From positions 56,253,924 to 56,317,923 of the forward strand of contig NC_068570.1 of NCBI RefSeq assembly GCF_025698545.1: a stretch of DNA of 64,000 nucleotides, read 5' to 3'. The DNA comes from Gossypium raimondii. Taxonomy: Eukaryota; Streptophyta; Magnoliopsida; Malvales; Malvaceae. The notes beneath the pieces are model-generated. The model was not told where the DNA came from, did no database searches, and saw nothing but the letters and a program-made list of their open reading frames with translations. This document shows, piece by piece, positions 25,731 through 37,375 of the stretch (position 1 is the first letter of the stretch; each line of letters begins with the position of its first letter). The position numbers and the translations under genes are program-made.

Positions 25731-26801
25731 AGTTAAATTAATTATTGAGAATTCTATAACGAACTGCTTAATTTATTTCTATTCCTGTAAATATCTAATG
25801 TAAATGTGTATTTATAAATGTGTATCTGCTTTGGTGGTTAAGTGTTTTGGGTGTGTGTATGAGGTCTTGGGTTCATGTCTCTTTATTCTCAAATTTTGTT
25901 ATTTCAGATCCAAGGCTTACCCTTGTTGAGTGGGCTTATATAAATTGTCTGTTAATTTATATCAGAGTGAGCTTACTAGTTCAAGTGGTAAGGAGTTAAG
26001 GTATTTGAGGTCTTGTGTTTGAATCTCTATGTGTGCAAAGGTGTTAATTTTTGCTTCATTGATTGATATAGTTTTGGTAAGCTAAAATTCCGAGGTGGTT
26101 GGGAGTTAGTGGGTTAGTAGGAGAAAAATAGGGGATGTGTTATCAATTATGTGGTATTATTTTTTTAGAATTTTTCTCTCTCTTCTAGAAAAGAAATTCT
26201 GACATTCTTTTCTTCTCCTTTTGGGTTCTCTATCAATTTTCTTTGTTCTTTCCTATTTTGTCACATCTCTTTTGCATAATTCATCATGTCTCCATATTTC
26301 AGTGTTCTTTATGCATTTCTGGTAAGTATGGCGAGTGTGGTTATTATTTTGGGTTAGTGAATCGTTGATTAATGGGGTTCGTTTTGTGTTTAGGAGAAGA
26401 TTAAGGGGCTGGGGGTTTCCAATCGATGCTTTAGTTAGGTGAAATCACCGTTGTTCATTCGAAGGTAAGAGTTTTTGTGGATTAGAGGATTATCTATTTT
26501 GAGGTAGTTCAGTTTGTTATCGATTTGAGCGGCTAATTCGGTGATTTATTGGTCAATTTTAGGTGCTAGTGGTCTCAGGAGTGTTTTCGCACCAGAACCG
26601 AACCAGGTGTGTACTCCTAACTTAAAAAATTGAGCTTGAGTTAAAGTCAAAAAAGGTATTCTGTCGATGTCACATGGGCGTGTGGTTGGCCGTGTGTGAG
26701 ACACGGTCGTGTGTTTAACGAAGATGTAATCGTGCGCAGGACATGGTTGTGTGATGGTGTGAATGTGGCCGTGTGAGCCACATGAGCTAGGCCAAAGTGG
26801 G

Positions 26802-29314
26802 TGTAACACCCCTTACCCGTATTCGACGCTGGAATAGGGTACGAGGCAATACCGAAACATACACTTGTAAATGTATTAAATCGAGTCATAAAATTTCATT
26901 AATTATTAAAACTTTCAAATTATTAACATATTTTTATAATTCTTCACAATATAAATAATGCAACATTTCCTGCCAACCACAATCGAGCTTCCGGTAATCA
27001 TTTCAATACATCTAATAATTGTACATATTACCAATAATAATTCAATTACGATAATAAATCACATATCTATATAACATTCATTACCAAATAGCATTCACTT
27101 CAATTAAAATTATACAAAATATAGTTCATACGAACTTAACAGGCTAAATTGCAGAAATACCAAAATTCAGGGACATTTTGAAAAATTTTTATTTTTCTCG
27201 AATTTCCACCCAATCTTGATCTAAATTAATATTTCATTCAATTTACTAATTCAAATAATAAAACAATTCACTTCATGCAATTTGGTCACTTTTTGACATT
27301 TTTACAAATTTACCCATAAAGTTTCACATTTGTTCAATTTAGTCCCTGAACCTAAAACATGTAAATTGGTCATTTTTAATGAAAACTCATGCTAGTTGAA
27401 TAATCATATATTTTCCTCCTCCTCCTCTCCACTCCACATCCTTAATGTATATAGCATGCTTATAGGTAACATTATCTATAATTTCATCATTTACTTATAT
27501 ATTCATGGAAAGCTGTCCACTTGATTCATAGTCACTAAATTATTTATATCTTGAACTACAGAACTCCAAATTAATATCTGTTAATTTTATCTGAAACTAG
27601 ACTCACATATCTTGTTACCATAAAATTTTCAGAATTTTTGGTTTAGCCAATAAGTACAGTTTATTCTTTAAAGTCATCCCTGTTCTACTGTCTGACAGTT
27701 CCGACCCTTCTTCACTAAAAATTAATTATCTCCTCGTACAGAATTCAAATGATGTTACCGTTTGTTTCTATTAAAAATAGACTCATTAAGTATTTAAACA
27801 TATAAATTTAAACCTATAATTATTTTTCTCCAATTTTTTATGATTTTCCAAAGTTAGTACAGGGGAATCCGAATTCATTCTGACCTAGTCTCACAAAATT
27901 CATTATATCTCATGATTTACAATTCCATTACTTACATAGTTTCTTCTATGAGAAACTAGAATCAATAAGCTTTAATTACATATTTTTCTCATCCTCTAAT
28001 TCGATTTCCAAGATTTATGGTAATTTTTCAAAGTTAACCTACTGCTGCTGTCCAAAACTGTTTTAGTGCAAAATGGTGATTACTAAATTTATAACACCCT
28101 TATTCCCTTTCTCTATAGTAATTCCCATCACTTTCTTTTATTTTTTCTTCACTAACATATCAAGAACATATAACCTTATATAATAAAACCCTACATTAAC
28201 ATCAATTTCATACTTTTTCAATAACATCAAACTCAAAAATATATTGAAAACTTGATGTTCTTACCTTGCTCTATTGATTTCAATCTTTAGCTTGATTTTC
28301 TCTCTCCTCCAGCCTCTATTTCTTGAATCTAACTTGATATTCTAGCTCCCCATAGTCTCCTTATCAATTTTCTCTCTTGGTGGTTATGGAAATTTCTTTG
28401 AATTCTAAGTGAAAATGGTGGATTTTTGGTAAAAATGACCAAATTGTAAAGAAAAAAAACATTCTTTCTTTCTTCTTCTTCTCACGTTGGTGCATGGAAG
28501 ATGATGGGTTGGTCCCCTTTTCATCTTTCTTTCCAAATATATATATACTAAATAAATTAATAATAAAATAATAAAATATCATTTAAAAAAAATCAAATTA
28601 AAATATTAATAAACTATTTATTTATTAATATAAAATATCTCCAACATCATCATTATCTTCTAGATTTCTCTCTCTTCTAATTGACCATTTTGCCCTTCAT
28701 GATCTTTTAAAATTCCATCCTTGAGTCATCACTTAATTTGGTAAAATTATGATTTAGTCCCTCAAACTTATTCACCTTTTTCAATTTGGTCCTAATACAA
28801 CCATTTTTCTTAGTTTCTAGATCATTCCACCCTTAAAATATTTACACTATTGGTCCTTCAACTTTTTCATATTTACACTTTAACCCCTCAAATTTTGAGT
28901 ATTTACTCTTGAGTAATAAAACTTTTCTCACTTTTGCAATTTAATCCTTTCTTGAATTAATATGTCATAATATACTTTCCAATGTTGACATAACTCAATT
29001 ACTCTTTTATCACTTTATTTCCTTAATTTACCATATTAGGGATATTATCTTACTTTCTTACTATAGAAATTTTCGGGGTATTACAATTTCATAGCTAGTT
29101 AACCCTTCTAGCTTCTAGAATTCAAATTCTACATTTTATACAAATAGGTCATTTTCTTAATTAATCACTAATTCGATAAAATTTTCATATCAGTATTTTC
29201 ATGCAACCTTCTTATCATAATGCAACCCATGTCATAATTTTAAAATAAATTTTTCTCGTCGGATTTGTGGTCCCGAACCACTGTTCCATCTAGACCCAAA
29301 ATCGGGCTGTTACA
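26802..29314. mobile_element. Solo LTR, 2,513 bp, nested in another LTR
   Basis: It starts TGTAACACCCCTTACCCG and ends GGGCTGTTACA, and is flanked by the perfect 5-bp duplication GTGGG (26,797-26,801 and 29,315-29,319). TG...CA ends and a 5-bp duplication are the mark of LTR-retrotransposon integration. No internal coding region or second LTR is seen, so it is a solo LTR left by recombination between two LTRs. It contains several 'tttagtccctgaac' type pyrimidine tracts and no credible gene. Confidence 0.85.
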
Positions 29315-30210
29315 GTGGGCATATGAGTCACACGGACATGCCACACAGGGCGTATGGGCCACACATGTGAGGCCAATCTAAGCGTGCCATAAGGGCATAT
29401 AGGCCTATAATCCTAACATTTTTCCTAAGATTGCACGAGTCGTTTCGATCGATTGTGGGCCTAACGTAGGGTCGGTAAGGGCTAACCAAACCTTAGATTA
29501 TGTGATTTGATATTCTGATAGTTTGCTCTGAGTAGGACATTGTAATACATGTTTGATTATTCTACTATATATATCTGACATCTGTATGCAAGCATGTTAA
29601 GTATGATATTTCTTTATCTGTAATCTATAATTATGTCTGGGGTGGGTATTGTATATGTGGATGAAGTAATTTGCATAGTGACCTTCGCCTATATTCTGGC
29701 AGCTTGGTTACATATTATTTGTTATGTGTCGTAAAGACACCATGTGGTGTGTAGGGATCGGTAGGTGTTTTTAATCCCACATTGTGTAATGGGATGGTCG
29801 GAGTTGGCGTATAGAGGATGGGGTAAGATTCGTATATCATTTCGCATATTTGATTACATTATCAGATTCGTAAAGGACATAGATTTGAGACCGAATCGAT
29901 CAGATCTGTGATTTGTATGAACTGTATATCTATTTCATTGGGTTACTTGATTTTATGAGAACTCATACGCCTATATATTTTGTTCAGGTAATCCACGGAT
30001 TTAGGCGAATCAGTGTGACAGAACCTCACGGTGACAATGAATTCATAAACTGTTTAAGATTGTGGTTTTTTTTTTTTAATTGAAGGTTTATTTCTGGGAG
30101 TTTTGTTATAATTTGACTCTCCGATTGTTTGATTAAATTTTAAGATTTTTGTTTTAACATTTTATTTATGACAGATATTTAAAATGTGGTTTTACTAAAA
30201 CAAAGGTTTT

Positions 30211-30212
<2 letters not shown>

Positions 30213-30258
<46 letters not shown>
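30213..30258. repeat. (AT)n microsatellite
   Basis: An uninterrupted run of more than 20 TA units lies in the right half of the outer LTR. Confidence 0.95.
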
Positions 30259-30259
<1 letters not shown>

Positions 30260-30588
30260 GAATGGGATTTCCAAAAAAAAATACGTTTTCTATGACGTCC
30301 GCTATGAATTACATTTTGGCAAATAAGTTAATTAAATAACACTTTTGATAATAGATATAAACAAATTTGAGTTATAAAACTAGAACGATTTATCGTAATG
30401 ACTCAGTTTTCAAAACCCATCTTTGTGACATTTCCGAATTCAATAATAACGTCTAGGCTGGGTCTGAGGTGTTACAGATTCATATAAGTGCTTACTATAA
30501 CTTAAAATAAAATATTGCTGACTTTTCCTTAACCAAAATACTATTTTTGTTTAAAGTTGAATGTAGGAGTATGAACACATTATTTTAG

Positions 30589-30722
30589 TGTGCATCTGCC
30601 ATCAACAATTTTGCTGCATTCTACTTCAACAACATTACAATGGTGGAGGCACCCACTTCATCTACTATTGTTAAACTTGCCCAGCATATTGCAGGCTGGC
30701 CTGCCCTAGTTTGTTTTCGCAA
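30589..30722 (+). pseudogene. Exon-like relic, possibly of an exportin-7 (RanBP16)-like gene
   Basis: Between a TTATTTTAG acceptor and a GTGAGTG donor the open frame encodes CASAINNFAAFYFNNITM, then EAPTS and LAQHIAG. The pattern FYFNNIT...EAPTS...LA-H recalls plant exportin-7-like proteins from memory. The rest of that gene is not in the window. It is either a stray exon or a coincidence; identity needs a database search. Confidence 0.4.
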
Positions 30723-30900
30723 GTGAGTGACGAACTTACTGACTTATTATGTTATAGTGTACATGGAACAAATTTTATTTTATTTACAATACATGAACTT
30801 TTTTCCATGATTTTAACTTTGTTTATTCTTTTGATGCATCATTTTGACAAGCTTATGAGGGATGTCACTCAAGCTTAGATTCAAACAAAATAAGTTAACC

Positions 30901-31158
30901 TAGGGTGGAGTTACAAAATTTTGTTAAAGTGGCGAAATTAAATTGTAACTTTTTCAATAGTAAAATGTAATTTCATCATTTTAATAGTTTATATCTTTAT
31001 AATTTTTCAAGGATTAAATCAAATTTTATTATTTTTAGGAGGTCAAAGTGTAAATTTACCTTTACTAATTTAAAATTTTAAAATTTTAAAAGATTTAAAT
31101 GAAAAATTTTCCATTTTAAGGGGAGCTGGACTTCTGCCATTCCCTAACTACACCCTTG
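30901..31158. mobile_element. Short hAT-like MITE
   Basis: The termini TAGGGTGGAGTTA and (inverted) CAAGGGTGTAGTTA are imperfect inverted repeats. The flanks are AGTTAACC (30,893-30,900) and AGTTCACC (31,159-31,166), an 8-bp duplication with one mismatch. There is no coding capacity. The same kind of element ('shared gene-less insert with GGCC-free AT-rich core') is common in cotton-type genomes, as far as I recall. Confidence 0.65.
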
Positions 31159-31836
31159 AGTTCACCCAGAATCTAACCGCATTCAAACACGAATTTGATA
31201 TGCATTAGCTCAATTATTTTCCAATAGTATCTTTATAGTATGAATTGATGAGATACAGTATATGAATATAGTAATACCCAGGTACATAAACATAAGCTAG
31301 TCTAACAATCAGTGTGCATTGTAATGATTGATTTTTGTTTTAACTATTCAAATGTATTACTTGTAAGTAATTGTACTTGTAATTTCAATTAAAGAAAAAA
31401 AACTCTATATTTTTACATAACACATACTCGGACATGGTTATGGGATACAATTATCCAAATGTATCAGAAAATATAGAAAAGTGAAATCAATGTCATTATT
31501 TGGACTTAAACAACTATGAATCCATGAAGAACAATTAGGATATAGCTTCTAAAGTAGAACAATGTGTGATGGCCTTTTGCTTGCCATCTTTTCATATAGT
31601 ACAACAATATGGGTTTAACAATGTGTTGATGGTGCCATCTTTGCATATGTTGTAGCTATATTACTATGTGTTGACCATAATTCTTAACATCATTTACAGG
31701 GCCGAGATCAGGTTCAATAGGTGAGAGTTCATTGATCATTGTCAAGGGTTTCATTTGATCCTGGTATGATCATTGTTCAACAATTGTTGTTTACTGAAAC
31801 AAGAAAGATAGAGTTGTTCACTGGTCATTGGTAAGG
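31159..31836. other. Gene-free stretch
   Basis: No gene or clear repeat structure is seen. A pair of similar phrases (AACAATGTGTGATGGCC / AACAATGTGTTGATGGTGCC) near 31,558-31,650 is a small local duplication. Confidence 0.5.
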
Positions 31837-32885
31837 TGTAACACCCCTAACCCGTATCTATCGTTGGATTAGGGTTACGAGGCATTACCTAACACAACAC
31901 AGTCATTTATTACAATTCATGTCTACTAATCATATCTCATATACAAACCATACTTCTTTTCCGTGCAAACCAATTTCACAATACAAATCATACTCTGAAA
32001 TTTAACCAAGTCATAATCATTCTACTATTCAAATTTTCGAACCAACTAACATACGTCTAATCATATTACATTATAAAAAAACACATCCACCAACTAAATC
32101 ATTTTACTCAAGCCGAATCTTATAACCAAACATTATCATACATATATACCTCGAAACATACTTCCTAAAAGAGCTTATAACATGACTGAATATACATAAA
32201 AATTAATATCTCTAACAAGTCATTTGGCATGACAACTTATATACAATTCAAAATTTGCCATAGTCAATACATGCCATATGTCATAATATCAAACTTTCAA
32301 AATACCAAAATGACGATTGATAGTGTGACGATAATTCTTGACGATCCCCGAGCTTGAGCTAGCTTTATATCTATAATACAATGTAAGGATGCACAAAGTA
32401 AGCTTTGGAAGCTTAGTAAGCCATAAGCAAATAAATCATCTCAATGATATTTATAATTCAATTCAACTAGGTCAAATTTAAATAAATCTCAAACACATAT
32501 ACATTTAACTATCTCATATAAATTCATATTATCACATTAAGTACTAAACTTACCTTAGTATTTCATGAAAATATAAACTTCACACATACCTGAACCATTT
32601 AGCTCAAGTTCACATTCGGAATTGTTAAGAACACACGAAAATCATATAAAACTCGTGCAATGACATATCCCTGATATGGTCTTACATGCTAAAGCATATC
32701 GATGCCACTGTCCCAGACAGGGTCTTATACAAATCATATATGATGCCAATGTCCCAGACATGGTTTTACACGTTTTTCTCACTTCAATGCCAATATCTCA
32801 GACATGGTCTTACACGAAATTACACCTCAGAAGTCCTAATATCATGACATAAGTATCCTATACGTTTCCTAAGATTCATTCGGAG
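31837..32885. mobile_element. 5' part of an LTR of the TGTAACACCCC family, truncated
   Basis: It begins TGTAACACCCCTAACCCG, as in the complete LTRs at 26,802 and 46,769, and breaks off near 32,885 in the DC1-type spacer repeat. Inside, at about 32,700-32,815, three imperfect units of 'gatgccaatgtcccagacat' are arranged in tandem. The 3' half is missing, so no duplication can be seen. Confidence 0.75.
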
Positions 32886-33747
32886 CTTTCTACTTCGTAA
32901 TTAAGAGTTATATTACTTTAAAAAAATGAAATGATAAATTTTTAACAAATTTTAAAATAATTAGGCTTCAAAACATAAAGTTTACATTATATTACTTTTC
33001 TTATTATTTTAAGAGTTATAGAATAATAATTTTAAGTATGGTTAATATTGGAATAATAAATATGGTTTTGAGTGTTTTCTAAAATTTATAAAGTAGTTAC
33101 ATATTTTCTTAGAAAACTTTATGAATTTTGGATTAATAATTTATTTGTTTTCAAGTTTGTTTTATTGTTTATGTTCGAGTTCATGATTATTCTCCCAATA
33201 ATGTCATTTTCAAAATCTAAATTTATGTTATTCGCTTAAGAGTACAATGTATCTTATCATTGTAATCCATTCTTGTTAGTATGACTTACTTAAACTACTA
33301 ATTATAATTGTATACTAAAAATATTAATTTTAAGAAGTTTGATTAGACTCCATGACATCATAGGGAAATTATAGATTCCAATAATATTTGAATTTAGATC
33401 TTTTAATTACTGGTCATAGCAAATTTAAAGTAGATTAGGGATGTGATTAGAGGGTTAACAGGAGCAGCTGCCCTCGCTAAAATGTAAAACTCTTCATTTA
33501 GGCTCGTTAAAATTTTTAAAATTTTAAATAAGTAAATTGTACTTTTGACCCCTTAAAAATAATAAAAATTTGATTTTATTTTTTAAAAATTATAAAAATA
33601 TATAGTATTAAAATTGTGTTATTAACCATTAAAATTTTGATTTGTTGAACCATTTAATTGTTAAGTTAACGCTCTACTGTTGAAAGTGTAATGATAGCTA
33701 TTTTTAGAGGTTTAACCAAGTGGCACATCTGGATTGAGCTAACAAGG
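32886..33747. repeat. Recurrent DC1 spacer repeat
   Basis: About 33,130-33,320 matches 1,540-1,660, 23,935-24,060 and 40,080-40,260. About 33,650-33,745 (ending GTGGCACATCTGGATTG) matches 23,460-23,560 and 40,440-40,545. The match ends exactly where Cwf21-gene sequence begins at about 33,748. No gene is seen. Confidence 0.7.
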
Positions 33748-35479
33748 AAATCCTTGAGCATGATCGCAAGCGTCAGATTGAGCTCAAGCTCGTGATTTTG
33801 GAAGATAAACTCGCTGAACAAGGTTACACTGAATCTGATATTGCTGATAAGCTTGTTGAAGCTAGGAAGGCTCTCCGAAGATGCTCAACAAGAGAAAGAC
33901 GAAGAAGAAGGAGAAGTTATACCAATCCCTACTCGCCAGCAAAAGTAATTTCTTGTCTTTTATTTTGTTTTTAAATTTAGTGATTATGGATTTTTTGGTT
34001 GTTTATTTATTGATTAATTCATGTTATTGAGGTTTTGGTTTTCGGTTACGCAGGCTCACCAAGTGGATTAATATTTGATCTTTTTTTAAATTACTTTGAT
34101 TAATAATGAATGATTTATGTTCTTTTATTATTTATTGATTCATTCATGTTTTGGTTAGGGTTTCGGATACTCAGACCCACCAAGTTGCTGCAAGGAAGGA
34201 GAAGTAGATGGAGACCTTTAGGGCTGCTCTCGAGATTGGAGCATCTAAATCTGGGTTTCCTCCTCTGCCAAATCGTCGAAAGAATATTGATGAGCGTGAA
34301 CATTCCTTTTTGGATAGAGATCCACCTGTTTCTGTAGCCATGGATGTGGATGATTCTAAGGCAAAAGCAGACAAGAAAAAAGGTCAAGTAGTTGAAGATG
34401 AAATTGATGAGTCACGACACCAGAAAAAGAAAAAGGAGCAAAAGAGGTCCAGGCATCATGACTCGGATACAGATGATACTGATACAGATAGCAGTTTAGA
34501 GCATTCGAAGAAAGCTACTCGCAAGAAGAAGAGTCGTAAGGGTTATGATAGTGGAAGTAGTGATTTTGATAACTATGCCAGTGGCAGTAAGCTAAAAAAA
34601 TCAGCGAAGAAGCATGATAGACGCAGACAATCTGATCGGTCGAAGCTTGGTGCTGCTAGTTTGGATGTTGATGATCGACAGGTGACAATTATATTTAATT
34701 TAGATCCTTGTTCCAAGCTTAAATTTTGCCATAGCCTTCTGCGTTTCTGGTGAATGTATCCTGCAGAATGCAATCTAGTGGTGAATATACTAATTTGCAT
34801 GAATCTTGATAAACAAGTTAATTAGGTAAAGCATTGCACATCATAATGTGCATTCAGGAAATTTTTTTCACCAAGGATGAGATTCTTATATATTAAAGAA
34901 TAAATTAGAGGATTGCGATATTTTAATTTTCATCAAAATTGATTGACTGGATAGCTGCTTCCTTGCAAGATTTTGACCTGAACTTACTGAAAGCTATGCT
35001 GTCATTTAATCACATAGTGTAGATTTATGTTTAATGTTAATACACTGACCTATTGGTTTTTGGAACTCCCTCATGAATCATTCAAGAAGTAAGATTGAAA
35101 ATCTGTTATTGTTGTTAAATTAAGGGGCATTTTACAAAGCTACCAACCGTCCTCATCCCACTTTTCCTTCTTTTTTTCTCCTTCCCTAACAACGTTGGAG
35201 CTTAAAAGGTCATTGGAAAAGTTCCAGCAGAACCAACATGTATATGATTGGAAATGTCTATACTGATCTTAGGTTATAACAGGAAGTACTCTTTTTTACC
35301 TGTTTTGTAGCCATTGTGAGGCTATTACTCCCCCTGCATTTATGACATTGTGATGAGCTAATTGAGAGCTAATACAGTGGTCTGATAGATGATTGTGAGT
35401 TATTACCGATCTGTATGATGTTTTGTTACCCTGTCATTTGTATTTCAATTATTTGATTTCCTTAAATCTTGCTGGCACA

Positions 35480-36215
35480 ACATCGACGTAGACATGACTG
35501 TAGTGAGGATGACTCTGAAACTGATGGTGGGAGGGAAAAGAATAGAGGTGAAGTTCAAAAGCAAAAGTTTGAGGGTAGTGAATCTGATTCTGATGCTGAC
35601 AGAGCAAGAGGGCGTAAAAAGGAATTGATTAAGGAAGGTCGTCAAAGGCATGACTCCAGTGAGGGTGACTCTGATTCTGATGGTGGGAGGCAAAAGAAGA
35701 GAGGTGAAGTTCAAAAACGGAAGATTGAGTCAACTAGGAGCCAGAGGAGAGAGAGGGACATGGGTAGTGAATCTGATTCTGATGCTGACAGAGCAAGAGG
35801 TCATAGAAAAGAAATGATTAAGAAAGGTCGTCATAGGCACAACTCCAGTGAGGACAACTTTGATTCTGATGGTGAGAGGCAAAAGAAGAGAGGTGAAGTT
35901 CAAAAGGAAAGATTGAGTTGACTGGGAGCCAGAGGAGAGAGAGGGACATGGTAAGTGAATCTGATTCTGATACTGACAGAGCGAGAGGTCGTAAGAAGGA
36001 AATGGTTAAGAAAGGTCGTCGTAGGAATGACTCCAGTGAGGATGACTCTGATTCTGATGTTGAGAGGAAAAAGAAGAGAGGTGAAGTTCAGAAAGGGAAG
36101 ATCGAGTTGAATGGGAGCCAGAGGAGAGGCAGTGATAGTGACTCGGATTTCGATGTAGACAGAGCAAGAGATCATAAAAAGGAAATAGTAAATAAACGTG
36201 GTAATAGGTATGATA
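35480..36215 (+). repeat. Tandem in-frame repeats in the Cwf21-like gene
   Basis: Four units of roughly 160-190 bases lie head to tail. Each encodes variants of HDSSEGDSDSDGGRQKKRGEVQ followed by SESDSDADRARG and KKEMIKKG. The first unit lacks an internal stretch of about eleven codons. The one-base deletion that breaks the frame lies in the third unit. Confidence 0.85.
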
Positions 36216-36794
36216 CAGGAGATAACAGTGATTCTAATACAAGTGATGTAATGGTAGAAAAGGGTAGGAGAAGAGGTAGAAGACGTGATTCTGATGATGA
36301 AGATTCCAATTCATCCTATGGCAGGAAAATTGGCAAGGCTACAGAAGCTACAGAAAGGGTGGGTAGAAGGGGATCGGGCTCTTTGACAGATGATAGTGAT
36401 GCAAGTTCTAGTGACTCTGACAGCACCGATGTAAAGCGTCAAACCATTGAAAAGAAGAATGCTGCTGACAAAGACAGAAGAGGACATAGAGGTGATGATG
36501 ACAGTCATGGTGTTAGAGGTACTCGTCGGTATCAAGAAGAAAAAGACTCTCCATCTTATGCAGCCAAGAATGATGATAGAAGGGGAAGGACCTTAAATGA
36601 GGATGATAGATTAGAGAGATTGCAGAAATCAGAGAGCAATAGAGAAATGATGAAAGGCAAGAGGAAGTTTGATGATGAAAATCATGACGAGCAGCCAGAA
36701 TTGAAGTCAAGAAGTAGAAACTTAGGAAGTGAATTGGAGCGCAAAAGGGATAATCCAAAGGATGCTAGGCTTGATTCTGAATCAAATGCCAAAG

Positions 36795-37000
36795 CTTATG
36801 GGGAGAATGATGATCAGAATAGGGATGAATATTCTAGGTGGGGGAAAGATGACCGGAATAAGGATGAATATTCTAGGTGGGGGATGGGTGACCGGAATAA
36901 GGATGAATACTCTAGATGGGGAAAAGATGATCAGAAGAGGGATGAATATTCTAGGTGGGAGAAAGATGATCTGAAAAGGGATGATTATTCTAGGTCAGTT
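36795..37000 (+). repeat. Short tandem coding repeats (DEYSRWGKDDRNK type)
   Basis: About five near-identical 39- to 42-base units encode DEYSRWGKDDRNK variants. They are part of the Arg/Asp-rich tail of the Cwf21-like gene. Confidence 0.85.
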
Positions 37001-37375
37001 AGGTCTGGAGGAGAGATTGACTATGATAATGGTAGACAAGATGGCAGACTTCAAAGTAAGATCACCAAACCAGATAGTGGATCTATGAGAGACGATCAAG
37101 ATTATGATGACTGGCGAGGTGGACAGAAGCGTGGTAGGGATGAAGAGGAGCCACGAGGGAGAGAACAAGAAAGAGATGAGATTGACCATAAATATAGAAG
37201 TCGTGGAAGGGATGAGGAGGAGCACCATGGAAGTCGTAGGCACAGAAAAGGGGAGGAAGATGATCGAGGGAACAAAGGTCATGTGCGGGATAGACAATTG
37301 GATCATTCTGAGAAAATGGCATATAATGATACTCGGTCTAGTGACAGAAGATCGTGTAGAGATGACCGACGTTGA

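Larger units (their letters stand above)
25730..30476. mobile_element. Outer long LTR (Gypsy-like), interrupted by a nested solo LTR
   Basis: The sequence has many GGCCGTGTG / CACACGG / GGGCGTGTGG motifs (26,660-26,790 and 29,320-29,400). It ends GGTGTTACA at 30,476, and it contains a long (AT)n tract at about 30,213-30,257. Such CGTGTG-rich LTRs are common in cotton-like genomes. The left end is uncertain and I place it only approximately. No target-site duplication could be found. The nested element at 26,802-29,314 splits it, and the two halves join cleanly across its GTGGG duplication. Confidence 0.6.
33748..37375 (+). pseudogene. Cwf21-domain (SRm300/CWC21-like splicing factor) gene, 5'-truncated and broken
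   Basis: Exon A (33,748-33,944) encodes the Cwf21 domain ([35 protein letters not shown]). One extra base near 33,879 shifts the frame. Exon B (34,159-34,681) reads SDTQTHQVAARKEK, then TAG at 34,205-34,207 where the family has Gln, then a Ser/Asp/Lys-rich region. Exon C (about 35,473-37,375) has tandem acidic/basic repeats, a one-base deletion near 35,905, then Arg/Asp/Glu-rich sequence to TGA/TAA-bounded 37,375. The N-terminal exon expected before the Cwf21 domain is absent. Cwf21 proteins bind the spliceosome core near Prp8 and Snu114. With three lesions and no start, this copy cannot encode the normal protein. Confidence 0.85.

Noticed and set aside
26546-26889. Minus-strand His/Thr-rich frames
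   Set aside because: They arise from the CGTGTG-rich LTR sequence and cross the nested LTR boundary.
32700-32815. Regularly spaced repeats resembling a CRISPR array
   Set aside because: There are only three degenerate units inside an LTR, in a plant nuclear genome, with no cas genes.
35445-36175. Minus-strand open frames across the Cwf21-like gene
   Set aside because: They mirror the tandem acidic/basic coding repeats and show no domain.
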